64,000 nt of DNA from Sphingobium chungbukense (GTDB lineage Bacteria > Pseudomonadota > Alphaproteobacteria > Sphingomonadales > Sphingomonadaceae). Positions 39,970-49,852 of this stretch are shown piece by piece (position 1 is the stretch's first letter; each line of letters opens with the position of its first letter). The DNA lies in contig NZ_LBIC01000007.1 in the NCBI RefSeq assembly GCF_001005725.1, positions 248,001 through 312,000 on the forward strand, written 5' to 3'. The position numbers were made by a program, and so were the translations under genes. The notes beneath the pieces were generated by a model, which was given only the letters and a program-made list of their open reading frames with translations, had not been told where the DNA came from and ran no database searches.

Positions 39970-42900
39970 TTACTCGGCGGCTTCGGGCGAATCCTTCAAG
40001 GCCGAGTCAAGCCGCCGACTGACGGTTTGCGGTGAAACGGTTCGTCCCGCAACCCGTGAATAGAAGATCGGGATCAAGAACAGCGTGATAAGGGTCGCCA
40101 GGCTGACGCCGAATACCACCACCACGCCGATCGAATGGCGCGACGCGGCCCCGCCCCGCCGCGGATGACCAGCGGCACGGCGCCGATCACCGTGGCGATC
40201 GACGTCATCAGGATCGGGCGCAGGCGGCGGGTGGCGGCCTGACGGATCGCCTGCCCGATCTCCAGCCCCTCGTCGCGGAGCTGGTTGGCGAATTCGACGA
40301 TCAATATGCCGTTCTTGGCGGCCAGGCCGACCAGCATGACGATGCCGATCTGGCTGTAGAGATTGATCGACCCGCCCGTCAGCGCCAGCCCGATCACGCC
40401 CCCCGCCACCGCCAGCGGAACCGTGGCGATGATGACGCCGGGATGGATGAAGCTTTCGAACTGCGCCGCCAGCAGCAGATAGACGATCAGGATGGTGAGG
40501 CCGAAGACCAGCCAGATCGATCCGCCGGTTTCCCGCAGCGACTGGCTTTCGCCGCGATAGCCGACGGCCAGAATTTCGGGCGACTGGCGGGCCTGATCCT
40601 CCAGGAAATTGAGCGCTTCACCCAGCGAATAGCCCGGCGCGAGGGCCGCCGTCAGCGTGATCGCGCGCAGTTTGTTGTAACGGTTGAGCTGGCGCGGCCC
40701 AGCCACTTCGCGCACGGTGACGACGGCGGACAGCGGCACCAGCGCGCCGGTGCGGCTGCGCACGTTGATGCGCTCCAGGTCCGCCTGCGTCTGGCGCCCC
40801 TCCTTCTCCGCCTGCACCAGCACGCGATACTCCTCGCCCCGGTCGACATAGGTGGTGACGCGGCGGGAACCGAGCAGCGTCTGCAAGGCCTGGCTGATGT
40901 CGCTGGCGGACACGCCAAGGTCGCCCGCGCGCTGCTGGTCCACCTCGACCCGCATCTGCGGCTTGGTTTCCTTATAGTCGGAATCGAGGTTGATGAGGCC
41001 GGGATTGGCCGCGGCGGCCGCCATGATTCGATCGCGGGCAGCCACCAGCCCTTCATAGGTCGACCCGGCCAGCACCAGGTTGACCGGCAGGCCCCGTCCC
41101 CGGCCCAGTCCCGAGCGCGGCGCGACATTGCCGCGCACGCCAGGCTGGTTGGCGATCACCTTGTTGATCGTGTCGGCCACCTGCGCCGTGGTGATCGAGC
41201 GGTCTTCCCATGGGCGCAGGAAGGCGATGATGTTGCCGCCGTTGAAATCGTCGCCTCCCCCGAAACCGGCGGGCGCGCGGACGTTCAGCACCTGGAGCGT
41301 ACCCTTGTCGCGCAGCGGCTGAAGATCGGCCTCGATCTTCTGCATATAGACCTTCATCCGGTCGAAGCCGGTGCCTTCGGGGGCCGACACCTGGCCGTCG
41401 ATCACGCCGGTGTCTTCCGCCGGGGCAAGTTCGGTCGGCAGCGTCATGAACAGGGCGCCCGCCCCTGCAAGGAACAGGGCGACGACGGCAAGAGCGAGTG
41501 CAGGCCCTTTCAGCGCCCGGTCGAGCAGGCGCGAATAGGACGCTTCCAGCCGCTGGAACCGATCGTCGATCCAGCGCGACAGGCGCGAGCGTTCCGAATG
41601 GCGCAGCAGCTTCGAACAGAGCATCGGCGCAAGGCTCAACGAAATGAAGCCGGAAAAGGCGATGGCGGCGATCATCGATATGGCGAGTTCGCGGAACAGC
41701 AGCCCCGTCTGCCCGGCGAGGAACATGACCGGCACGAACACCGCGCAGACCACCAGCGTGGTCGAGATGATCGCAAAGCCCACCTGCCGCGTGCCGAGAT
41801 AGGCGGCGAGCAGCGGGTCCTCCCCCTGTTCGATGCGGTGATAGACATTTTCCAGCACGACGATGGCGTCGTCCACCACCAGCCCGATCGCCAGCACGAA
41901 GGCCAGAAGCGTCAGCAGATTGATCGACAGGCCCAGCAGCCACATCACCGCGCAGGTCGCCAGCAGGCAGATCGGCACGGTGATCGAGGGGATGATCGTC
42001 GCCCGCATCGACCCCAGGAACAGGAAGATCACCAGCACCACCAGCACGGCGGCCTCGGCTAGCGTGTCGTAGACATTGTCGATGGCGCGGCTGATGAACA
42101 GGGATTCGTCGGAGCCGATATTGACCTTCATCCCCTCGGGCAGGGTCTGACGCAGTTCCGCGATCAGCGCCTTGGCCTTTTCCGCGACATCCAGCGTGTT
42201 GGCGCCGGACTGACGGATGATGCCGACGCCGACGCCCGTCACCGCGTTGGACCGGAAGGTGGTGTAGGGATTTTCGGCCCCCTCCTCGATCCGTGCGACA
42301 TCGCCCAGCTTCACCTGATAGCCGTCCGCGCCGCGCCCGACGACGAGCCCGGCAAATTGTTCAGGCGTCGAGAAGGCCCGCTCGACGCGCAACGTCTGGT
42401 TCTGATCCTTCGATTCGAAGCGTCCGGCGGGCAGTTCCACATTCTGCGCGCGCAGGGCGCTTTCGATGTCGCCCGGCGTGATGCCGAAGGCGGCGAGCTT
42501 TTCCGCGTTCAGCCAGATACGGGTCGAGGGCCGCTCGTCGCCGCCGCCGGTGACGCGGGCGACGCCGTCGATCGCGGAGAAGCGGTCGAGCACGTTGCGG
42601 TCGAGATAATCCGCGATCTGCGTCGGGGTCCAGCCGGGCTTGGTGAAGACGATGAACAGGATCGCCCGCGCATCGGCATCGACCTTGCGGATTTCCGGGG
42701 CGAGCGCATCCTCCGGCAGATCCTCCACCACCGCGCCCACCCGGTCGCGCACATCATTGGCGGCGGAATCGATGTCGCGCGACGGATCGAACTCGATGCT
42801 GATCGACGAAACGCCGTCGCGCGAAGTGGAGGTGATGTTCTGGATGCCCTGGACCCCCGCGACGCCATCCTCGATGATCTGGGTGATGCGGGTTTCCACC

Positions 42901-43073
42901 ACTGACGCCGCCGCGCCGGTATAGCTGGTCTCGACCGACACGATCGGCGGATCGGTGTCGGGATATTCGCGCACCGACAGGCTCATATAGCCGACGATGC
43001 CGATGATGCAGAGCAGCACGGCGACGACCGCCGCGAAGACCGGACGGCGGACGGAAAGGTCGGACAGTTGCAT
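39970..43073 (-). pseudogene. RND efflux pump inner-membrane subunit, frameshifted near its C-terminus
   Basis: An AcrB/MexB-type (HAE-1) permease starting MQLSDLSVRRPVFAAVVAVL, with the large periplasmic loops, VLAIGLVVDDAIVVLENVYH (the proton-relay Asp pair) and IGIVMLVGLAAKNGILIVEF. Up to VTVIGAVPLVIRGGAG the frame is normal. It then turns into unrelated residues and stops at 40074. In another frame the missing end continues as SRHSIGVVVVFGVSLATLIT to a stop at 39970, giving about 1034 residues if one base is restored within the C/G run at 40149-40160. So a 1-base deletion, real or from sequencing. It forms an operon with the adaptor gene. Confidence 0.9.
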
Positions 43074-43083
43074 CGCCCGCGTC

Positions 43084-44142
43084 CTAGCCGGCGGCCCGGT
43101 CGGCGCTGGCGCTCTTCGCCTCGGGCTTGTCGCCGGGCAGGCGGACGGGCACGCCGTCGGTCAGCTTGACGACGCCTTCGGTGACGACGGTCTGGCCGGG
43201 CTTCACCCCGCCCCGTATCTCGACCAATCCGTTCTGGCGAATGCCGGTATCGACCTTCGTCCTTTTGGCCTTGCCTTCCTCGACCACGAAGACGAAGCGT
43301 TCTTCGCCGTCGCCCACCACGGCGAGTTCAGGAACGGCGAGCGACTGGCGCTCCCTGGCGATCACATTGACGGTCAACAACATGCCCGGTTTCAGCGCGC
43401 GGTCGGGATTAGGCAGGATCGCCCGCACCCGGACCGCGCGGGTGGCGGGATCGATCACCGGATCGATGGTCGCGATCGTGCCGGTGAAGGGCCTTTCCGG
43501 CCAGGCGGCGGAAACCGCCCGGATCGGCTGCCCTTCGCGGATCATCGACAGGCGGGTTTCAGGGACGGTGAAGTCCAGCTTGATCCGCGAAATGTCGCTG
43601 ACCGTGGCAATCGGCGTCCCCGCCGTCACGATCGCGCCGGGCGATACGGTGCGCAAGCTGAGCCAGCCGGCAAAGGGCGCGCGGATCACCCGGTCGCCGA
43701 TCGAGGCGCGGGCCTGCTGCGCGCTGGCCCGCGCGGAATGAGCCAGCGCAACCTGGCTGTCGAGACTGGCGGCGGTGGCAAAGCCGCGCGCCTTCAACGC
43801 CTGGATGCGCTCCAGCTGTTGCTGCGCCTGCAACGCCTGCGCCTGCGCGGCAGCGAGTTCGGCCTTTTCCTGCCCTGCCGCGAGCGTCGCGATCACCTGT
43901 CCCCGGCTGACATAGCCGCCGTCGCTGAAATTGAGGGTGGTGATGCGCTCCGTCACCGGGGCAGAGAGTATCACCTGCTCGTTGGCGAAGGCGGTGCCCA
44001 CCGCGTCCAGATTGTCAGTGAAGGTTTCCGGCGCGATCGGCGCGGCCTCGACCAGCGCTGCTGGGCGGGCCTTCTTTTCCTTGCCGCCTCCGCAGGCGGA
44101 GAGGGTGGACGCGATCAGGATCAGGATGAGGGAGGTGCGCAT
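43084..44142 (-). CDS. RND efflux periplasmic adaptor lipoprotein
   Basis: A 352-residue membrane-fusion protein. The N-terminal signal ends in a lipobox (LIASTLSAC, Cys17), so it is anchored to the inner membrane as a lipoprotein. A biotinyl-lipoyl-like half (VTERITTLNFSDGGYVSRGQ), an alpha-helical hairpin (residues ~95-145) and a beta-barrel domain follow, the HlyD/AcrA layout. It bridges the permease to an outer-membrane channel, which is not encoded here. It ends 10 bases before the permease start. Confidence 0.93.
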   Translation of the reverse strand: MRTSLILILIASTLSACGGGKEKKARPAALVEAAPIAPETFTDNLDAVGTAFANEQVILSAPVTERITTLNFSDGGYVSRGQVIATLAAGQEKAELAAAQAQALQAQQQLERIQALKARGFATAASLDSQVALAHSARASAQQARASIGDRVIRAPFAGWLSLRTVSPGAIVTAGTPIATVSDISRIKLDFTVPETRLSMIREGQPIRAVSAAWPERPFTGTIATIDPVIDPATRAVRVRAILPNPDRALKPGMLLTVNVIARERQSLAVPELAVVGDGEERFVFVVEEGKAKRTKVDTGIRQNGLVEIRGGVKPGQTVVTEGVVKLTDGVPVRLPGDKPEAKSASADRAAG

Positions 44143-44229
44143 GGGAAAGGGCTAACGGGCCTTGGCAAGCGACTCAAATGGGCATTTGTCGCAAATTGTC
44201 ACTATTGGGGCGAAACGAACGCCGCGGCA

Positions 44230-44967
44230 TTATCCGCCAAATATTGCGAACAGGAGAAACTCCACATTGCCCTGCGGCCCCGTGATCGGACTGGGGATGA
44301 TGCCCTCCACCCGCCAGCCCTTCGAAACCGCCCAGTCGCGCGCTTCGTTGCACACCCGCTCATGGATGGCGGGATCGCGCACGACGCCGCCCTTCCCCAC
44401 TTCCTCGCGCCCGGCCTCGAACTGGGGCTTGATCAGCGCGATCAGACGCGCGCCGGGACGGGCGAAGCTCAAGGGACGGTCCAGCACCTTGGCCAGCGAG
44501 ATGAAGCTGGCGTCGCACACGATGACATCCACAGGCTCCGGAATGTGATCGGCGGTCAGGATGCGGGCACTGGTCTGTTCATGGACGATGACGCGGGAAT
44601 CGGACCGCAGCTTCCAGGCAAGTTGGTTGGTGCCGCTGTCGACCGCATAGACCCGCGCCGCGCCGTTCGTCAGCAGCACGTCGGTAAAGCCGCCGGTCGA
44701 ACTCCCGACATCGATCGCCACCACGCCGGTCACGTCGATCTGGAATGTCTCCAGCGCATGGGCGAGCTTGATGCCGCCGCGCGACACCCAAGGATGGTCG
44801 CGACCCTTGACTTCCAGTTCGGCATCGGCGGCGACCTGCTGGCCGGCCTTGTCGATCTTCCTATCGCCCAGGAAGACGAGGCCAGCGAGGATCAGCGCCT
44901 GCGCGCGGGCACGGCTCTCGGCAAGGCCGTTGTCGACAAGCAGTTGATCGGCGCGGACCTTGGCCAT
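44230..44967 (-). CDS. tlyA: TlyA-family rRNA (ribose-2'-O) methyltransferase
   Basis: A 245-residue protein with an N-terminal S4 RNA-binding domain (VRADQLLVDNGLAESRARAQ) and a C-terminal FtsJ-like Rossmann methyltransferase (VVAIDVGSSTGGFTDVLLTN). TlyA methylates 16S/23S rRNA cytidines and in some species acts as a hemolysin; here only the methyltransferase role is supported. The ATG at 44967 overlaps the dsbD stop (ATGA). Confidence 0.9.
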   Translation of the reverse strand: MAKVRADQLLVDNGLAESRARAQALILAGLVFLGDRKIDKAGQQVAADAELEVKGRDHPWVSRGGIKLAHALETFQIDVTGVVAIDVGSSTGGFTDVLLTNGAARVYAVDSGTNQLAWKLRSDSRVIVHEQTSARILTADHIPEPVDVIVCDASFISLAKVLDRPLSFARPGARLIALIKPQFEAGREEVGKGGVVRDPAIHERVCNEARDWAVSKGWRVEGIIPSPITGPQGNVEFLLFAIFGG

Positions 44968-46993
44968 CAGGACAGGAGAGCCGTCAGTGTGGCGGGGGTC
45001 AGTATCTGGGGCAATATCTGCGGACCCTTGCCGGGAGCGTACCAAAGATACAGCGGCACGCCCGACCGCCCCTGCCCTTCGAGGAAGCGGGTGATGGCCG
45101 GGTCCGCATTGGTCCAGTCGCCGACCATCACCGTGACGCCTGCCTTGTCGAACGCGGCACGGGTTTCGCTGCGGTCGATGGCCGCGGCTTCATTGGCCTT
45201 GCAAGTCAGGCACCAGTCGGCGGTGAAATAAAGGAATACCGGCTTGTTGGCGGCGCGCAGGCTGGTCAGGCGGGCTTCGTCGAAGGGGATGGTGCCGTCG
45301 GTTCCGGACGCGGCGGCAGGCGCATGGGCGGGCAAAAGCGCGGCCGTCGCCCCCAGCAAGGCAAGCGCCATGACGGCAACGATCATGCCGCCGCGCTTGC
45401 CCCGATGCTGTCGACTGCCGAGCCACCAGAGCAGCAGCGCAAGGAGGAGCGACGCGCCGAGCCCCAGCGTCATGGCGGACACGCCCCGCTGCTGGCCCAG
45501 CAGCCAGGCAAGGCCCAGCGCAGTCAGGAACATCGGCACCGACAGGATCTTCTGCACCCGGCCCATCCATGCGCCCGGTCGGGCAGGCCCGTCCTGAGCG
45601 CGGGCACGAAGGCCAGAGCCAGGAAGGGCAGCGCCAGGCCAAGGCCAAGGCCCGCGAAAACCGCCAGCGCCGCGGCCAGCGGCAACACCAGCGCCGCGCC
45701 CATGGCCGCACCCATGAACGGCCCGGTGCAGGGCGTGGCAACGAACGCCACCAGCACGCCGGTCCAGAAGGCGCCCGCAAGGCCGCCCTTCCCCGCCAGC
45801 TTCCCGCCCCCGCCATAGGCGCCAAGTTCGAACAGTCCGGCGAGGTTGAAGGCGATCGCCGTCACCAGCAGCAACAGGCCAAGGATGATGCGCGGGTCCT
45901 GCAACTGGAATGCCCAGCCGACCGCCGCCCCCGCCGCGCGTAAACCCAGCAGCAGGCCGCCCAGCGCAAGGCAGGTCAGGATGATACCCAGGCTGTAGGC
46001 CAGCGCTTCGCGGCGAACGACATGCTCGTCCCCGCCCGCCTTGGCGAGTTTCATCGCCTTGAGGCCCAGGATCGGGAAGACGCAGGGCATGATGTTGAGC
46101 AGCAGGCCGCCCAGCACCGCGCCGCCCAAAGCTATCAGCACGGTGCGAAGCGTGCCCGATCGGGCCGCCGGAACGTCGCCGGGCCTGGCCGTGAGCAGGA
46201 AGCCGACATGATCGCCGGTCCGCAGCACCGCCTGCACCGGACCGGGTTTCAGGCCCTGACCCGCCTCGGTCTCTATCAGCAGATGGTCGCCTTCGCGGGA
46301 CACGCTCTGCGGCGCGGCATAGCGGGCAAGGCCATCGGCCAGCGGAAACAGATGCACGTCACGGGCATCGGCCCCCGCCGGAAAGGGAATGGCGAGGCGC
46401 AGCCGCCCATCGACAAGGGCGTAGCGCGCCTCGCTGCCCAGCGGCCGGGGCAGATGGCCGCGCCAGCCGTCGAACTGCGCCCGCCGCGAAGGCAGGATCG
46501 CGCCATCTCCCGCCGTCAGGTCCAGCGTCAGTTCCGCGCCTTCGGGCACGCAGACCTTGTCGGTGCAGGCCAGCCAGTCGGCGCGCACCCTGATCGGCAG
46601 CGGCGTGCCCGCCGGGACATCCGGCGCGACGGTCAGCTTCGCCAATATCCCATAGGGACCTTCATAGACATGGTTCATGAGGCCGGAAATCAGCAGCGTT
46701 TCCGGCACCGGATAGCGCAGCGCACCGACGCTCACGCCCCTGGGCAGCATCCATTTGACCGTCATACCCAGGCCCGCATCGCCCGGATTTTCCCAATAGC
46801 CGTGCCAGCCCGGCTCGGGCGTCATGGAAAAGGCGATGGTCGTGCCCTGCCCTGGCTGCGGCGTCGCGCTTTCCCCGATCAGTTCCGCCGCGATATGGGG
46901 CACGCCCCGGCCGAAGGCGCCCTGCTGCGCCCGTACCGCATTCGGCGCGAGCAACAAAAAGACTGTCATCAGAAGGACATGAAAAAACCGCAT
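44967..46993 (-). pseudogene. dsbD: DsbD-family thiol:disulfide transporter, frameshifted
   Basis: With one base restored this is a ~675-residue DsbD/ScsB-type protein. Parts in order: a signal peptide; a periplasmic DsbD-alpha domain with a Cys pair (ADWLACTDKVCVPEGAEL); a multi-helix core with the redox cysteines LLLNIMPCVFPILGLKAM and VAFVATPCTGPFMGAAMG; and a C-terminal thioredoxin domain (FLYFTADWCLTCKANEAAAI). It carries electrons from cytoplasmic thioredoxin to periplasmic proteins. The frame breaks after PALRTGLP at 45581-45583, where a GGG run (CCC on the coding strand) needs a fourth base to read on as RPGAWMGRVQKILSVPMF. Confidence 0.88.
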
Positions 46994-47073
46994 CGGGCCT
47001 CTGTTCCGGTGGATGCAAGGGGGCTAGGTCCCGTTGCATCTGCCGTCAAGGCATCAGAAGGTATCTTCACCCC

Positions 47074-48738
47074 ATGTTGAAAAAAGTCGCTGCCGCCCTC
47101 CTCCTCGCCGGTTCGGTCCCCGCACTGGCCCAGAGCCCGACAACAGTTCCGGCGGGAGCGCCGGCTTTGCCAACGGCGCCCAGACTGATCGTCGCCATCT
47201 CCGTCGACCAGTTCTCCGCCGACCTGTTCAGCGAATATCGGCAATATTATACGGGCGGCCTCAAGCGGCTGACCGAACAGGGCGTGGTCTTCCCGCGCGG
47301 CTATCAGAGCCATGCCGCGACCGAAACCTGCCCCGGCCACAGCACGATCCTGACCGGCAGCCGCCCATCACGCACCGGCATCATCGCGAACAACTGGTTC
47401 GACCTTGGCGCCGCCCGCGCCGACAAGTCGGTCTATTGCGCGGAGGACGAGACCCAGCCGGGCTCCAGCAGCGACAATTATGTCGCCTCCCCGATACATC
47501 TGAAGGTGCCGACATTGGGCGGGCGCATGAAGATCGCCAATCCCGCCACCCGCGTCGTGTCGATCGCGGGCAAGGACCGCGCCGCCATCATGATGGGCGG
47601 GCCGACCGCCGATCAGGTCTGGTGGCTCGGCGGGCCGAAGGGCTATGTCAGCTACAAGGGCGTGGCGGTGCCGCCGCTGGTGGCGAAGGTGAACGAGGCG
47701 ATGGCGCGGCGGCTGGCGGAAGCCAATCCCGGCTTCGAACTGCCACCGCAATGCGCGGCGAAGGATTTTCCCGTGAAGGCCGGAGACAAGACCGTCGGCA
47801 CCGGCCGCTTCGCGCGTGAGGGGGGCGATTACAAGGGCTTCCGCATCTCGCCCGAACAGGATGCGATGACGCTGGCCTTCGCCGCCGCCGCGATCGAGGC
47901 CATGGCGCTGGGCAAACAGGCGCAGACCGACATCATCTCCATCGGCCTCTCCGCCACCGACTATATCGGTCATACTTATGGCACGGAGGGAACGGAAAGC
48001 TGCATCCAGGTCGACCGGCTCGACCGCGAACTGGGCGCCTTCTTCGACCGGCTGGACAAGGACGGGACCGACTATGTCGTCCTACTGACCGCCGACCATG
48101 GCGGCCATGACCTGCCCGAACGGCACCGCCTGAACGCCATGCCGATGGAGCAGCGCGTCGACAGGGCGCTCACGCCCAAAGCCCTGTCGGCCGTCATTGC
48201 GGAGAAGACCGGCATCGCGGGCAAGACGCTGATCTGGGGCGACGGCCCCGCGGGCGACCTTTATTTCGACCGTGGCCTGACGGCGGCCGAACGGGCCAAG
48301 GTGGAAGCGGCGACGCTCGCCCTGCTGCGCGCCCATCCCCAGGTGCAGACCGTCTTCACCAAGGCGGAGATCGCCGCCACCCCATCCCCTTCCGGCCCGC
48401 CGGAAAGCTGGTCGCTGATCCAGGAGGCTCGCGCCAGCTTCGATCCGCAACGATCGGGCGATCTCCTGCTGCTGCTGAAACCGCGCGTCATGTCGATCCC
48501 GGAAAGCGCGGTGATGGGCAATGTCGCCACCCATGGCAGCCCCTGGGACACCGACCGCCGCGTGCCGATCCTGTTCTGGCGCAAGGGCCTCACCCATTTC
48601 GAACAGCCGCTGGGCATCGAAACGGTCGACATCATGCCGACGCTGGCGGCGCTGATCAAATTGCCGGTGCCGAAGGATCAGATCGACGGACGCTGCCTCG
48701 ACCTGATCGCAGGTGACGGGGATAGCTGCGCCAACTGA
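47074..48738 (+). CDS. phoK: PhoK-type alkaline phosphatase, secreted
   Basis: A 554-residue protein with a Sec signal peptide (LKKVAAALLLAGSVPALA) and the fold of the Sphingomonas PhoK/SPAP phosphatases of the alkaline phosphatase superfamily. The nucleophile Thr85 is in HAATETCPGHSTILTG. Asp45, Asn106, Lys167 and Arg169 match PhoK residues 49, 110, 171 and 173 at a constant offset of 4 (numbers recalled, not looked up). The other metal ligands are in SATDYIGHTYG, LTADHGGHDLP and NVATHGSPW. It releases phosphate from organic esters outside the inner membrane. Divergent from dsbD, 80 bases apart. Confidence 0.92.
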   Translation: MLKKVAAALLLAGSVPALAQSPTTVPAGAPALPTAPRLIVAISVDQFSADLFSEYRQYYTGGLKRLTEQGVVFPRGYQSHAATETCPGHSTILTGSRPSRTGIIANNWFDLGAARADKSVYCAEDETQPGSSSDNYVASPIHLKVPTLGGRMKIANPATRVVSIAGKDRAAIMMGGPTADQVWWLGGPKGYVSYKGVAVPPLVAKVNEAMARRLAEANPGFELPPQCAAKDFPVKAGDKTVGTGRFAREGGDYKGFRISPEQDAMTLAFAAAAIEAMALGKQAQTDIISIGLSATDYIGHTYGTEGTESCIQVDRLDRELGAFFDRLDKDGTDYVVLLTADHGGHDLPERHRLNAMPMEQRVDRALTPKALSAVIAEKTGIAGKTLIWGDGPAGDLYFDRGLTAAERAKVEAATLALLRAHPQVQTVFTKAEIAATPSPSGPPESWSLIQEARASFDPQRSGDLLLLLKPRVMSIPESAVMGNVATHGSPWDTDRRVPILFWRKGLTHFEQPLGIETVDIMPTLAALIKLPVPKDQIDGRCLDLIAGDGDSCAN

Positions 48739-48756
48739 GAAACCCGACCAACTGCG

Positions 48757-49761
48757 TCAGATATTCTCCGCGATCCCGTCGCGTCCTTCGTCCAGCAGCG
48801 CATGGACGCGATGGGGCGCGGAGACTTCGACCCGGCTCGTCACTTCATAATGCGCCTTGGCCTGGCGGACATTGCTGTCGGCGGGCACGCTGTCGGTCAG
48901 CCAGACATTGCCGCCGATCACCGACCGGCTGCCGATGATGATGCGGCCCAATATCGTCGCGCCGGCATAGATCACCACATCGTCCTCGATGATCGGATGG
49001 CGCGCCAACGCCTTTTCCAGCCGGCCTTTCTCATCCGCCGGAAAGCTGCGCGCGCCCAATGTCACACCCTGATAGATGCGCACGCGGTCGCCGACGATCG
49101 CCGTCTCCCCGATCACGACGCCGGTGCCATGGTCGATGAAGAAGCTGTGGCCGATCTTCGCGCCCGGATGGATGTCGATCCCCGTGATGCCATGCGCGAT
49201 TTCGGAGATGATCCGCGCCACCAGCGGTGCGCCGAGCTGATGGAGCCGATGCGCCAGGCGATGATGGGTGATCGCCATCATCGAAGGATAGCAGATCAGC
49301 ACCTCGTCCACGCTGCGCGCGGCCGGATCGCCCAGGAAGGCCGCATCCACATCGCTGTCCAGCAGTTCGCGCAAGCCCGGCAGGCTCTGCGCGAAGGCGC
49401 CGATGATACGCGTCGCCTCCCTGTCCACGGCTTCGATCGCATCGTCCTTCATCGCATAGATGAGTTCGAGCCTGATCTGCCCGTACAGGCGGCTGAGCAC
49501 CGTCTGCAATGTCTGGGCGACATAGGCGTCCTCATTATGCACACGCACGAAACTGGGACCGAGGCGCAGCGGAAACAGCGCGCCGCACAGCGCGGCCATG
49601 ATCTTGGTCAGGGTGGCGCGGGAGGGGAAGCCCTCCGCCCCATATTCGGCATGATGATCCTGCGCCTGCCGCCAGCGCCGCCGCACGGCGCCCAGTTCGG
49701 CCGCCAGCCGATCGATATCCCAATAACCCTGGGCGATTTCCCTTTCGCCTTCTGCCGTCAT
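48757..49761 (-). CDS. cysE: Serine O-acetyltransferase (long, EpsC/CysE-like)
   Basis: A 334-residue hexapeptide-repeat acetyltransferase. The N-terminal helical domain (residues ~1-170) and the C-terminal left-handed beta-helix have the SAT pattern: GIDIHPGAKIGHSFFIDHGT, GVVIGETAIVGDRVRIYQGV, TLGARSFPADEKG, RHPIIEDDVVIYAGATILG. It makes O-acetylserine for cysteine synthesis. It is longer than E. coli CysE (273), like other alphaproteobacterial and plant-type enzymes. Start ATG 49761 behind AGAGG. It converges with phoK. Confidence 0.87.
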   Translation of the reverse strand: MTAEGEREIAQGYWDIDRLAAELGAVRRRWRQAQDHHAEYGAEGFPSRATLTKIMAALCGALFPLRLGPSFVRVHNEDAYVAQTLQTVLSRLYGQIRLELIYAMKDDAIEAVDREATRIIGAFAQSLPGLRELLDSDVDAAFLGDPAARSVDEVLICYPSMMAITHHRLAHRLHQLGAPLVARIISEIAHGITGIDIHPGAKIGHSFFIDHGTGVVIGETAIVGDRVRIYQGVTLGARSFPADEKGRLEKALARHPIIEDDVVIYAGATILGRIIIGSRSVIGGNVWLTDSVPADSNVRQAKAHYEVTSRVEVSAPHRVHALLDEGRDGIAENI

Positions 49762-49852
49762 ATGTGCCTCTTTTAATATAGGCTCCCCGCATAGCGCGGC
49801 ATGACGCCGCGCGGTAAATGAGTTTTGCTTGGGGGCAGGCAGATTCCTTTTG

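Noticed and set aside
40443..42062. 539-residue frame opposite the RND permease
   Set aside because: Antisense to a conserved gene with no recognisable motifs and the biased composition of a shadow frame.
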